Below, one piece after another: positions 45,804-59,047 of a stretch of 64,000 nt of DNA. Every line of letters starts with the position of its first letter. Within the stretch, counting starts at the first letter, position 1. Location: assembly GCA_039619475.1 (NCBI GenBank), contig CM077115.1, forward strand, positions 103,104,393 to 103,168,392, given 5' to 3'. The DNA is from Icerya purchasi (Eukaryota; Arthropoda; Insecta; Hemiptera; Monophlebidae). The position numbers were made by a program, and so were the translations under genes. The notes under the pieces are model-generated. The model made no database searches. It had not been told where the DNA came from and saw nothing but the letters and a program-made list of their open reading frames with translations.

Positions 45804-48660
45804 TTATTACCGAGCTATAATTCGTATCGCTTATACGAACAGGTAGAATTGATAAACTATAATACACTTCCTAGTCGTTATCGTTGAATCTGTGAATTTG
45901 TGTGTTAATTCTTGTTATTGTGAATATTTATTTTACTTCTTTTTGGACCCAAAGTATTCATTTGTATTTCGTAAATTCGAGAGTGCAATTATACCTGTTA
46001 ATTTTAGAAATACATGAATTTTCTTCTTAAATTGTTACATTTATCGACGGAAAATTGGCGTACAAAGGACTATTTAAGAAACACAACTAATAAAATTTAT
46101 ATATATATGTATGGTGTTTTTTTTTAATTCTATCTGAACTAGGCAACAATTTACGTGCTTCGACGATGTTAAAAACTGTACCGGTATTAATGTAACTATC
46201 AGAAGAACATTAACCAAAGAGCTCCAGTTCCAACTATCAAAATCAAAAAAAAAAAAAAAAAACTATTTTCTCATTGGTAACCTCACTCCCTGATTAAAAT
46301 CTGTTCCTCAAATTAAGAGCTTTAGTAGCTTATACTTTTAATAGCTGAAAAGAAACTTTTTTCCTTAGTCAGCGAACATGGCAAAAGTAAAAAAAAAAAA
46401 AAAAAAGTGTACACAACTAAGCTCGAAAGGATATATTAATACACAGTCAGCTGCATCAGTGCAGACTGATTCAAACTCCCCGTGCCCTTAAAAAACCCTG
46501 TAGAGGGAATATATATTCAGTCAAAGGGAAGTTTGAAAAGAAAATCTTCCGGGAGATATAATAGCTGAAAATCAAATAAAAATTATAGCAAAAAAACGCA
46601 GGTTGGAAAGTAAAAACAAAAAAATAAAGATGGAACGATTACGATCAAATGTAGCTGGTCTTCGCGCGATAAGATGTGAAGGTACTAGAGATTTTCATGT
46701 ACAGCGCTGAAATTAGAGTGAGTTTTTTGTTATTTTTCGAATCAACATACCGGACAAAGCTGATAACAATAATATAACGGACAGAATACCGAACCGGAAA
46801 TCACCTCGTGAATTATTACAAAAATTAGACACGAGAAGGTCTACCAAATCCCCATTAAAAATTTTAAATAATAGTTACCAACAGGTCTTTTAAAAAATGG
46901 CACATTTTTACTAAATAGCAAATCATTAAAAAGTAGTATTGCACGGTTTAAATAATTCGATTTAATCAATTTTAATCAGATTCGTGAGGGGGGGGTCTAC
47001 ATTTCTGCATAGGTGATGGGTCTTTTCATGTGACAAATTGATTCTTCGCATTCGGCGCAGAAATAAATTTTCTACACCTTCTTCAAACATTGGTGCATTT
47101 ACACATCGTGTAACCCTGTGAACTTAATTCTAAAGAAACTCCATTTCCCGCGCGGACTACAATAAAAATGAAGGGCAAATAATAAAACGTCAAATATGAT
47201 GCACCATTACCGGCTGAACAAAATCAGGGAAGCAAAATGATAATCAAAACATATGCGCAAAAAATAGTGAATAATAAAAATACAACGAAAAACTGTCAAA
47301 AGGACCGTGAAACGAGTGATGACGAATTAAGCAGACAAACGGGACATAAAAGCATCACAAGTTCCGCAGACATCATAGTGATAAAATAAAGAATCACCCG
47401 CCGCATGAAATAGAAAATGATTAGAATCGATGAAAATAATTTTTAAAAAACAAACGGATTTTTTTATTAATAATCAACAACAATTTTACTAACGCGAAAA
47501 CCGATCGCAAACAAATAACTACTGAACGAAATGTTCCATTAGCCGGCACGAGAGGTCAACAAAACCGGGGGAAAACATTTAATATATATTTTAATAATAA
47601 TCGAATAATACCGAATGAACGAAAACCGCCAGCAATCATTATAGACAGTTAAAAGGCAATGCAGCGGTATATTTCACTTCGCTATTACAAATTTTCTGCG
47701 TTTTAATTAAGCACACAACGGGCACTTCCCTGCCAGGTAACTACCGGATTGATGGGGGGTGGAGGCACCAAAAACGTCTTCCAAAAGATTTTTTTCTTCT
47801 AGAATGACACGGCGATGGTAGAAAATAACTGTGTGACTACTAGCAGAGAAATTGGCAATAACGGTAGCCGGTACAACACTCGATAAGTCATTAAACTAAT
47901 TAGCGTCATATCAGAATTGAAAAATATTTACCATTTACAAAATTGAACTAAATATTTTATGTAAACTACCGTGAATGGCATCTGTAATTAATTACCCGAT
48001 TAAATTATCCATGTAATAGGTTAATTTGCTTTTTAAACAACCGTGAAATTTATAACTTAAAAACTACCAATTACCGGGAAAATTAAACTCAACGTTACGT
48101 TTAGACATTGTTAACATGAATATAGGATTTTAAAAAGATCCGCGATAAACCTTAAATAAATTCGCCTCCCTGTATTTCACACCTGGCAACAATTATAGTC
48201 ACGAAGCCAATGTTAACAAAAAACACCAATATATTCGGATAGCATGTAAAAACGCATTTGTGTTAGTATGAAATAAAATGAAAGTCGATACAAATACGAG
48301 TAGAATGTTATTGAAACGTTCACCTTGTCATATCGAAACTATTAATTAACATACTTCGGTTAATGCAAATCAGGTGCGCTATACCGATTTACAATAGATC
48401 TTACATTACTCCCGTTTGCTCGATGCTTGTAAACCGTACATAATTGAACTTCTTTCGCATTTTAAATGCTCTGTTTAAAAACAAATCCTAACTACGTTAA
48501 CGTACAATTAGAAACCATAACTGACAATTTTACTCAGTTGTTGTTCGTTTTTTTTTTTTCTTTTATAATAAAATTTACTTTAATAAATGTTTAAAGCTTT
48601 CACAGTGAATACTGGTAATAAATAAATTGCGAATACAAATGTGTTAAAAAGAATTATATT
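45804..48660. other. Unannotated AT-rich DNA
   Basis: Several poly-A tracts (46242-46261, 46390-46406) that might be old retroposon tails, but no identifiable body upstream of them. Confidence 0.4.
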
Positions 48661-48665
48661 TGCTT

Positions 48666-48699
48666 GACGTTTCGGCCAGCTTACACTGACCATCATCAG
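48666..48699 (-). ncRNA. Hammerhead-ribozyme-like motif (Penelope-type)
   Basis: The minus strand reads CTGATGA (48693-48699), then a helix II formed by GGTCAG and CTGGCC (six pairs, one G-U) around a TGTAAG loop, then GAAACGTC (48666-48673). These are the invariant hammerhead cores in the right order, with GTC giving a permitted cleavage site. CTT before CTGATGA can pair with AAG after GTC as helix I. Such compact hammerheads with an almost absent helix III are known from Penelope-like retroelements. No Penelope reverse transcriptase was seen nearby, so this would be an orphan terminal fragment. Confidence 0.55.
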
Positions 48700-48719
48700 A
48701 AGAGTTCTACTCTATCTAT

Positions 48720-49839
48720 CGATTTAATTATATAACTAGTATTTAATACCGTTTTCTAGTAAAACTATTAATGTTACGTTATTTTATTTTATTTTAAACC
48801 AACTTTCATCGATCTTCTTTTGCTTTTCTTATTTATTTTGTAATTTTAATTAAAAATAGTTCAATGATATATATATATATTTTAAAAGCTCACGAACAAA
48901 GAATTCGGATCGGATTGATAACAAAAATAAAAAAGAAGTAAAGTGTCTAATAAAAATACTATCTTTCTTACCATTTTTAAACTACCATTTTAGCTAGAAT
49001 TTTATGATTTCGTTTTATTTTTCACCCCTAAATATAGGACAAAAATTAAATTAAAAATTGTAATAATCATGTATTTTTAAAACATATTTTTAAATTTCTA
49101 AAAAAGTGGTCGTTATTTGATCTTCTTTATGAAACAAGGGGTATTTCTCAAATCTACCGCCTACCGTAGAAAATTGTACGAATTACATAATTTCCTCCTC
49201 TAAAATGTCCTTCTGGATTCGCCCCTGATATAATATATATATATATATTTAAGGTTGAGTAAATACTCGATTAATTTTCTCAATAAAGGCATTTTGATTT
49301 GATTTTGATTTGAAATACTTGATAGTCTTAAATTACCAATTTGGTTGCGTCTAGAAAAAAAATGTACCGTCCCCAGGTTCAAAATTTTATAGACTATACG
49401 ATATTTACTTAAAAACAGCTTATAATTTATTTAAATAACAGTCAAATTGAAAATTATAGTAATGATGCTTTTTAAATAAAAACCTTCGAATGATGAAAAT
49501 AACTTTAAAAAAAAAAATATTAAAAGGTTCCACTAGTATTTTTTTACCCAGACTTTAGTATAGTTCTACCGGCCAGTTAATCTAATAATGATAAAATAAC
49601 GTAAAATAAAAACAAAGTTAAAAAGAATAAAATAAAATTAACCGGTTACATTAATAAAATAATATACTCTAATGAATGAGGGGCCAAAATTCAATAAAAC
49701 AAAAATTATATAATAATCGTGATTTTGCTTCAGTGAACTTGAAAGGTTAATACCTCATCACCGCAACAAAATAGATAAAAAATACCAAATTAAATATACA
49801 TACCGTGCGACATTATAAGGTTGTCTTCAAAAAAACTCA
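48720..49839. other. Unannotated AT-rich DNA
   Basis: Short TA microsatellites (48869-48880, 49231-49249); no genes or recognisable element ends. Confidence 0.45.
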
Positions 49840-50200
49840 AGTGTCCTGTTATCAAACTGGTTGCACTTAAATAAAAAGTGGTTAATATCTTCTCTGTAAT
49901 TTAATCTACAATAGGTGTATTGTTACCTAAACAATGCCCTGTATTGGAAAAATTTAAACCCACTCCACAGTGGCCGGTGTGCAGTCTACACACAAACTAA
50001 CCAGGGCACAAATGTGATAAAACCGAGGTATGGAGAAGATGATTGTGCAATATAACAAAATATTTACCAGAATCTCAATCGTTGCATATACATACCCAAA
50101 ACCAATCCGCATTATCTGTTTTAACTTTATCTAGAAGATCGAAGGATGAGATGAATCGAAACTTAATACGTGACACTTACAATTAGTGCTTCTTTTGCAA
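49840..50200 (-). mobile_element. LINE C-terminal scrap (antisense)
   Basis: The minus strand across small shifts reads LDKVKTDNADWFW, RLHTGHCGVGLN, then YREDINHFLFKCNQFDNRTL (about 49855-49915). The R-L-R-TGH and DINHFLFxC blocks are what follows RNase H in RNase H-bearing LINEs. The family differs from the 31.5-kb copy. No boundaries determined. Confidence 0.55.
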
Positions 50201-51279
50201 CTCTGAATCGACTCTGCCACTGAGTAATGCCCCGCGGTGGTTCGGAATCTAGCTAAAAATGAATAGCTCTTCCTATTTCTAAAATATTAAGACACCTTTT
50301 TTTTTTTCTTTTTAATTTCATAACTAAACGAATGACAATTATACTGGAAGCTACTACTTTGAAAAGTCAAGAGAGAACCAAGACTGTGTCCAAAAATAAT
50401 ACAAATTCCTGCTTAGACTACAACATATTTTCCACGAACTCAAACGCCTTCCTCAACTGTGTTGTAAAAACAGAAGCCCATTATTGTAACTAGATTCATT
50501 TCTATAGATCGTGGTCACTTGCTTATCAAATGGAGCTGCTGTCCTTATCGATAGAGACTGTACCAAAAACAACAATCAGGTAGCTTTTGTGCATGCACGT
50601 CTTGCGGTGTGGATACCTTTCACCGGTAAACTTGATACTAATAGAAGCACTAAAGCGCAATTTTCTTCTTATTAATAACAAAAATGTAAAAAGATATTAC
50701 GTAAGCTGAACCCGGCATCCTTATAAGTGGCGTCAATATAGAGCGCATTAAAATCACGAAGGTCGCCAACCACTTACTTATAATCAGGCTTCCAGACAAG
50801 ACAAAAATGCTGTATAAAAATTATTTGATAGAATGTCTTTTGAAGGTCTTTTCAGCTAGAGGAGAGCAAACTCTCACAAAAAGCCTGGCGAACGATGCAA
50901 GCCAAAAACCACCGGAGTGCTGTATTCTTCCCGGATTACCGAAAATCAAAACATAATGATCCTGAAAGAGTCTGGTGCGGTCCTTTTTACTCGGGCATTG
51001 AGTGCCAAGAATACCGCCGTTGACTATCAATGGGGTAACTGTGTACATTACAACACGGCTCGCAAATGAAAATTATTACACGGAATGTCCAAGTTCTAAG
51101 ACCTTATTCCAGATTACTATTATTTAACAATGTGCTAAACGATTCTATACTTAATAAGCTGATGTTTTATAAAGCGACTAAAAGTACGCCGACTTTTCCA
51201 ACACTACCGACCCGAAAGTATGACAAATTTTATTATTCTGGGAACAGGCAAATGTTAACTCCATAAACAGAGTCGGTAT
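50201..51279. other. Unannotated, possibly old LINE sequence
   Basis: Base composition is more balanced than in the neighbours and several 65-75-codon frames exist on both strands (50821-51048 minus, 51066-51266 plus), but I could not assign any domain. Confidence 0.35.
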
Positions 51280-51664
51280 AGCGGTATCAGAAAGAATGCA
51301 AAACTCTTTCGTAACACGTTTTATACCGTTTTTAGATAGAGTAATGTCGATCGGTCCCTTCCATCCTCCTATCTTAAATTTGACCTGTGATGTAAATCAC
51401 CTTCTTTTCGAATGCTCATCTATCTCCTCAGAACGCGCAGTCCTTTATTCTAATTTGCTTGGCCTTGGCCTCCCGACCCCTTACTGTGCCCACTACATAT
51501 TCTTGCTCTTCCTTCTCCTTCTGTAGTTCCTGTATTGGCTACCTTCATTTCTTGTTTCTAATCGCTTCCTGATATAACTTTCAAATCCCTACGTTTCATT
51601 GTTAGTCCTTTGTGTTGGGTAAATGTCCTGTGTTGACGTGCCCAAAGAAAAAAAAAAAAAAAAA
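51280..51664 (+). mobile_element. 5'-truncated LINE 3' end with poly-A tail
   Basis: The frame at 51296-51526 ends in CDVNHLLFECSSISSERAVL then GLPTPYCAHYIF, the knuckle and tail of the same LINE family as 31527-32216. The 3' UTR matches 11396-11622 nearly base for base (TATTGGCTACCTTC, GTTGACGTGCCCAAAGAA) and runs into poly-A at 51648-51664. The upstream boundary is approximate. Confidence 0.8.
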
Positions 51665-54600
51665 TAATGTAAACATCATAGAAGTTTATTAAACGATAAC
51701 TGTAGACGTAATGTCTGATGAATAAATAGGTAAGTCAGTAAACAATAATATGGAGCAATTTATGAAAGAAACCTCTGTTACGTAATGGAAATAATGACAT
51801 CCAATTACGAAAAAGACATGCGAAAAATTGACCTGGTTTAACGTGTTTTTGTATTTATAAATTAACTGGTCTCACATACTAATGTAACCTTGACACGCGT
51901 TAAAATACTACAATCGATCTCCGATAGATTGAAAAAATAACTCTAACCACTAATTTTTCGGATATTTGTGTTCTCGTTTCTTTCTCAATTTGCTCGGCAC
52001 AAAAATAAAACGTTAAAAAATGACAGCATAAAAAATGGCATTCATTTATACTTTATTCGTAATGCAAAAAATTAAACGGAACTCTATTACTATTATTATT
52101 AATAATAATAATAATAATAATAATAAAAATAATAATAAAAAAGGTCAAACAAATAAAAAATATTGGAAAATTTTTTACCACTTTCACTCTTAATTTTCCG
52201 TTTCTTTTTTGTTCCACTCGTCATCCACAAGAAAGTTCGATACCTAGTGTGCGTAAAAGTGTGAAGAATATAAATTACATAATAAACACTAATAAAAAGT
52301 TACGTATTTAAATGTAAAAAGGTTGCGGAAACAAATTAACAATTTCCGTAACGTGAAAGGTTAATCGTACGATTTTGGCGTGGACGGGTAATGTTTTGTA
52401 ATAATTTAAAACAACCACAGAAATCGGAAATGAAAGTGAATGTTTGAAAAATTCAATTTAATTAATTACCAATGTAAGTAACCCACCTAATTAACTTTTA
52501 CGTCTAGCGATAAACGATCACGCCTAAAGCTAATGTTCGAGCTAGACGCGCGTACGACTATGTAACAGAAGAAGCATAAAGATTAGATAACCGAAAATTT
52601 TCCGATATGAGTAATATAATACCTAACGATGAAATTGAAAAATCCTTTTTCCGAACAAATTATAATTAGGGCAAAATTTGAACTGTCAAATAAATATCAT
52701 CGCTTATTGCGTGGCCGCTTTGTCTCGTCTAGGACATACTTCTTCAATATCTCGCGCTATTTCGGAAAACAAATTTTCAATTTTCCATTAACTTTTGGGC
52801 AAGCAAACAAACGCGAATCGAAATAGTAACTCAATCGGTAAGAAATCAATAATTAACATCGACTTTGTTTTTTTTGTACGTAAGACAATGTTTAAATAGA
52901 TTTTATATCGTACCAACAAAAAAAAAAAACAAAGGCTATCTCATGAAGATTCATCATAGAAATAAACAATTAATAACACTGTAACTTCTTTATTTCGTAA
53001 AAAATATAAAAAATATATTCGCAGAAAGAGAAGCAGAAAACTATGATCTATAATTCCTGCACTACATAAAACACATAACTGATCTTTATTCGTAATTTAA
53101 TCCTATACATTAATTAAATTTAATATTCAAATTAATAATCCCGCATTAAATGTACATTAAATCAAGATTTTTTTTTTAAATTACACACACACATGCGTTC
53201 GCACGTAGCAAATTTACAATTGTTCTGGAGTTAATTTTAATTTTATGTTCATTTTAATGTTTATAATACTTACTTAAGCATTTTTAAAAATGAATTGCAA
53301 TTATTACAAATGTGTATGTTTTAATTTTTTTTTTTTATTACCGATCATTTTGGCCGATTAATGTGATTCCTGTACTAAACTAGATCTATTTAAGAATAAC
53401 GATAGTCTAGCGGGAGTTGTACTAAAAATGCATTCAAATTATGGAAAAATTCAAACAGCACGATTAGCCTAAGAAAAACAGCAAGAACTATTAATTTTAA
53501 ATACACGTTCTATGTAATTCAAACAGGTAAACACATTGAATAAGCTCGTCATTTTTATTAAGCGATGTTTATGTTCCAACCTCGAATTGTACTTGCTACA
53601 ATTACCTTCTGTGGAGTCCTTGACTTTTCCCGGGTTTTAGCCTAAACAATAGATAAGAAAACGGACGTAATTTCCGACATCAGTGCATTTTACGAAAGCC
53701 ATAAAATACCGTTAATAACAAGCAAAACATTGCTTAATACGTTCAAAGTGCCAGTCATTGAACACGCTTCCGATTATAGATGGGTTTCATATTTTTACAC
53801 CACACTCAACAATACCGTTGATAAAGTTAATGATTCCTCCGTATTAGTTAACGTTTTCCATAAAACTGTATTTTCACTATAGCACATTAGTTCATTTTTA
53901 CAAGAAAATATTATTACAAATTCAATTGAGCCTTAAAAAAATATAAATACATTACAATATATATATATATATATACATATGTGTGTGTGTATGTATACAT
54001 ATACAATTCATATAAAAAATACGAATTAGTGCATGTGTACATCACATACATGATTTTAATTATTTAAAAAATTGTGGAGTAAATAATTATTACAGTCTTG
54101 GTTAGTGTCATTAAATAAAATCCATGTATTAAAAATATGAAATTTTAATAACGGAGAAGTGAATAGAGTTATAAAAATAATTACAAATGTAAAATTTTGA
54201 TAAAACAAAATTAAAAGGTTTCTCAAACCCATTTAGTGATGCTTTTATATTTTCTATTTTTACTTCTTTTTTTCTAAACCAAAACAAAAGTTTTTTCATT
54301 TTATTTTGATATGATAAAATTTCTACTTGAAAACGTATTAGCAGGTTATGCGAAAGCAGGGGTGACACATGTTTTGTAAAATTTACCTGATAAACACTTT
54401 GTTCTACAGCGGTACCCACGATTTCGTGCCCAATATCATTTTTAAACTTTTTAAATTCATAGTTTTTAATTAATAGAAAGAACGAAAGATTTCAAATTCT
54501 GCAAATTTTGAGTACTACTAATTTCATAATTTGCCCGTATATTTCAAATTTTAGGTTTACCGTGATGATAAAATATTTCGGGTTGGAAAAAAAAATACTT

Positions 54601-56715
54601 TTATTATCTATGTTGTATTACGCTGTTGAAAAAGACGAATAAATTTCAAATGAAAAGTTTTATTCTTTATTTATTTTCCCAACATTCGTTTGAATCGCTT
54701 TATTTTAAACCGTATCTGGTATGTTAAGAACTTAAATTTTAGCGAATATTATTCAGATTTTCTTTTACAAAACAGGAAAAAAAAAGACATTTGTGATAAA
54801 ATTAACTTTTAGTTTTTATTTTCACGCACGATATAATTTGCTTTCTTTTAAAACCTTTCTATTAAATAAATTCGATAAAAAGTACAGGAGAAAAAAACAA
54901 ATTAATGACGTCACATTTTTTTATTTTTCCGAATCGGACGCAACAAATAAAAAAACACAATCAATAGTCGAACAACATAAAAATACACGTGGTATTGAAG
55001 AAACTCGGTTAAAGGTTAAAAAAAAACGTATTTATACATGTCGGGCGAATTTTAAAAATACTGAAACGACTTTTTATTTCTAAAATATACCTCTATACGT
55101 AAGGACAACGTTCCATTAATGAAAAATATTTCAATATTTTTTAAGCACGTTAAAATATCAGTTAAAATTTAAAAATTAAATACGAAAATATAAATATATG
55201 TAGCCGCTTCAGATAATCAGCGAAGCACAATTTAATTCAACTGCTTTATATCATTATGATTCGACTAATTATCACCTTATAAATTCTTTTACGTTTTATC
55301 GCGCGGTAAAAAAAAAATTAAACAATTTTCTACCAGCGTCATATTTAAAACGATACATTTATAAAGCACGGATTTAAAAAAGAAAAACAAAACAATACTA
55401 AAGTTGCGTAATATTTTACAATGCAATGTACTTTTAAAACCAAATATTATTTTTCCAAATTATCGCTAAAAGTTAATATTGAATTCTAACTAAACCGATA
55501 AAATAAAAAGATACAAAGAAATAACTCGATGAATAATAAAATAAAGAACACTAATGAATAAATCCTATTATAGAGTTATTTTTCAGTAATACAAGAAAGT
55601 CGATTAAGGTTAAGAAGTAGTTCATTGTTTAACATGAAAAAAAAAAAAAAAAAAAAACTATTTTATAATTGTAGAAAGTAAACAAAATTAAATAAAAAAT
55701 ACCATATATAATACATGGCAAATTATATCATTACCCTTAAGATGCGTTTTTCAGGCTCATAAATTACAATTAAAATTGTCGCCAGTTAATATAATGCAAC
55801 CATATGATATCTGTTTTTTTTTTTTATTTATAGTTTTGATAAATGTAAAAACAAACAAACACTGTGTAATAAGAACTAAATATTAAGACCAAGACTTACA
55901 AATTATATAAAAAAGTAGAATTTTATAACTTTTTTTCTGTATATATGCGTGTGGGTATATATGTACATATTTTGATCTTTGAAGGATAAACGATAACGGA
56001 TCTTTTTTATACATAAAGCAAATACAACAATTAAATGTGGGAACATTACATAGAAGGAAAAAAATATAAATAAAACACTGTAGTAATTACGAAAAATAAA
56101 ATTAAAAGTAATTTACTCGGTAGTAAACATTTTTCAAACAAAAAAAGTACAAATATTTATTTCACATCAGTAGTTGTTCTCAGTATAAAATATAAACTCT
56201 CGCATAATGGTAATAATAGTAACAGTAATAGTGATAGTAATAATAATAATAACATAATGACACAACTTACGTATAATGTACTAATGAAATATCGAAATGA
56301 CCATAGAATTTTGATCGAAAAAATAACTGGATAAAATGATGAAATTTAAATAAAACGCTATAAGCATCCGTAACATATAGGCAACAATAAATAAAACGAA
56401 TCACACTTAATCAATATTACCAACAATAATAAAAACCGCCATTATTATTAAAATAATGACAGTATTACAACAGAACGTTGTAAATATAATACCGTTATTA
56501 TAGTGTACACAACAGACTAAGTTTAGATTATATTTTATAAAAACGAAAATAAACATTCGCTACAGAAACAACCATCGCGTTATTTTGAATTCTGCTCTGT
56601 TTTTATATTTTTAATTTAATATAAAAAATATAATTGTAAAACCGCATCAAAACCGGATTATTCAATTTTAAAATTTTGAATTTTATAGACGACAACATCT
56701 ATTCTTATTTACCAG
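51665..56715. other. AT-rich intergenic DNA
   Basis: Contains an (AAT)n-type microsatellite at 52087-52140, a TA/TG tract at 53958-54010 and many A/T runs. A 65-codon frame at 52629-52826 and a 96-codon frame at 54793-55083 show no domain. The last few hundred bases include the Idh 3' UTR; its polyadenylation site could not be fixed. Confidence 0.5.
52087..52140. repeat. (AAT)n microsatellite
   Basis: TAT units switching to AAT units with one interruption. Confidence 0.85.
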
Positions 56716-58267
56716 TCAATTAGAAGATAACTTCTTCTTCAAATTTTCAGCCAGTTTATCTATGAACGCAAATGTATCTAAATAGTCCGAACGTTGAACA
56801 TTACTCATACCTTTAATGCAAATGGCTAAGTCTTTTGTCATGTGACCGGATTCGATAGTCTCGACGCAAACTTGCTCCAATTTTTCGGCGAAATCTGTCA
56901 ATTTCGGATTATTGTCTAATGTAGCCCTTTGCAATAAACCTCTCGACCAGGCAAATATTGAAGCAATCGGGTTCGTAGAAGTTTCCTTGCCCTGCTGATG
57001 AAATCTATAATGTCTAGTGACAGTACCGTGAGCAGCTTCGGCTTCAATCGTTTTACCATCTGGACATACTAAAACGGACGTCATCATTCCTAAAGAACCG
57101 TATCCTTGCGCTATCGAGTCCGACTGTACATCACCGTCGTAATTTTTGCATGCCCAAACAAAACCACCTTCCGATTTCATCGCGTACGCAACCATATCGT
57201 CAATGAGCCGATGCTCGTACCATATATTTTTTGCTTCATACTGACTTTTGTACTCATGATCGTAAATTTCCTGGAATATATCCTTAAACCGACCGTCGTA
57301 TTTCTTTAAAATCGTATTTTTTGTACTCAAATAAAGCGGATATTCTCTGTCTAGAGCGTACTTGAAAGAAGCGTGTGCGAATGATTTTATGGATTCGTCC
57401 GTATTAAACATACCAAGCGCAACTCCGGCACCTTTATAATCATTTACTTCGTGTTCTATTCTCTGAGTACCATCTTTCGATTCCCAAATAAATTTCAATT
57501 TGCCGCTACCGGGAACGACGAAATCGGTGGCCTTATATTGATCGGCGTGAGCATGCCTACCAACGATAATCGGTTTAACCCAGGTATTCACCAATCTCGG
57601 TATGTTCTTGCAAATAATCGGTTCGCGAAAAACTGTACCTCCCAGTATGTTCCTAATGGTGCCGTTAGGCGACTTCCACATCTTTTTTAAATTGAATTCT
57701 TCCACTCGTTTCTCGTCCGGAGTAATTGTGGCACACTTGATGCCTACGTTGTACTTTTTAATAGCCTCCGCGCAATCTACGGTAACCTGGTCGTCCGTTT
57801 TATCACGATGTTCTATTCCTAAATCGTACGTATGTAATTCGATATCTAAAAACGGCAATATCAACTTACCTTTTATTAAATCCCAAATTATACGGGTCAT
57901 CTCATCTCCGAGAATGTCCACAACTGGTCCAGCCTTGATTTTTTCAACACTCATTTTATTATTGTTCAACGACGACGTTTGAAATGAACGAGGTAATAAT
58001 TGACTGCTGTTCAGGAAACAGTACGCAGACGATGTTCTCAAAATGTATACCTTTGAAATAAAAGGTATGTAATAAAGTAAGAAACTTTTTCTAAAAGTAT
58101 TACACTCGATAGATTAATACAATATAAATCGCAAACGCGTCCGGTACGCTATAGAGACGGCACAAAACAAACCGTTTAGCAACGTGACAAGATTACTTTC
58201 ACGCACTTACAGGAGAAATGTAGAGCGCGGTCGTGAAACTACAAACACAAGTATAAAAAAATAACAT
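56716..58267 (-). CDS. Idh: NADP-dependent isocitrate dehydrogenase (mitochondrial/cytosolic type)
   Basis: Oxidatively decarboxylates isocitrate to 2-oxoglutarate, making NADPH. The main exon 56716-58050 is intact and aligns with human IDH1 without a gap in the parts I can place. With residue 1 at the TTG at 58041, the substrate residues are S124, N126, R130, R139 and R162, the catalytic pair is Y169 and K241, and the metal ligands are D281, D304 and D308. The NADP loop is [11 protein letters not shown]. The TTG is not a plausible start and the frame continues upstream, so I infer an intron 58051-58210 (GTAAGTG donor, TTTATTTCAAAG acceptor, phase 0) and a 19-codon first exon with ATG at 58267. 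The ~50 residues before MSVEKIKAG are Ser/Leu/Arg-rich like a mitochondrial presequence; starting at that internal Met would give a cytosolic form. The C-terminus (KKLSSN) has no peroxisomal signal. The catalytic core is intronless. Confidence 0.93.
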
Positions 58268-58954
58268 TAAAACCGGTTACGTAAATCAAACAAGGTCTCC
58301 TACATAACATTACACAAAATTATCATTCCCGATCAAGCCTCAACAAGCACAATTATTCAAGCACAAAACAACACCCTGCTTGCTACGTTAAACATATTTT
58401 GCGTTATCATTTTCAAGAGGCGAAATGCACATCATATCGATTAAAAGAAACGATAACGGAAACCCTATAGATTAAGCAATATGACAATTTACTCGAACGT
58501 ATTCCATTAATGAAAAAATAATAATTTCACTATCTCCGATTTAAAAATAACAAGAAATTTGACATTAATTTATTTTAAATAAGAAATTTAAAAAAATATA
58601 TATATACAAAATCCACAAATTGATTAACTCATTCTGTTACGCGAATAATTTTACAATTACAAGGTATCATCATCAGCTTTCTAAAATGCAATTTTACAAT
58701 TAGCGGAAGATATGAAAATTTTATGAAAGAATATTTTTCGTGATAACCAAAGCATTTCAATTAGAATTATCGTAATTAAAAGGCGTTTGTTTACAAGTTA
58801 TATATACATATAACGTAAGATATAAAAATAAATAAATAAGAATAACTTTTCCCCGATGGTATGTTATTTTATCAGTAAAATAATTCGAAATCACAACTCC
58901 AGTTTAATTTACTTTTGATATAATATAAAAAAATATATTAAATACATATATATG

Positions 58955-58958
<4 letters not shown>
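58268..58958. other. Upstream flank of Idh
   Basis: The likely promoter side of Idh. No clear TATA or initiator could be assigned. If the first exon is non-coding or lies further upstream, it would be here. Confidence 0.4.

Positions 58959-59007
<49 letters not shown>
58959..59007. repeat. (AT)n microsatellite
   Basis: About 24 uninterrupted AT units. Confidence 0.95.
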
Positions 59008-59008
<1 letters not shown>

Positions 59009-59047
59009 TAAGGTCTTCACAATTAAGCCCCTCGCAACACTTAACGC

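Noticed and set aside
57106..57982. Plus-strand frames across Idh
   Set aside because: Antisense shadows of the conserved minus-strand coding region.
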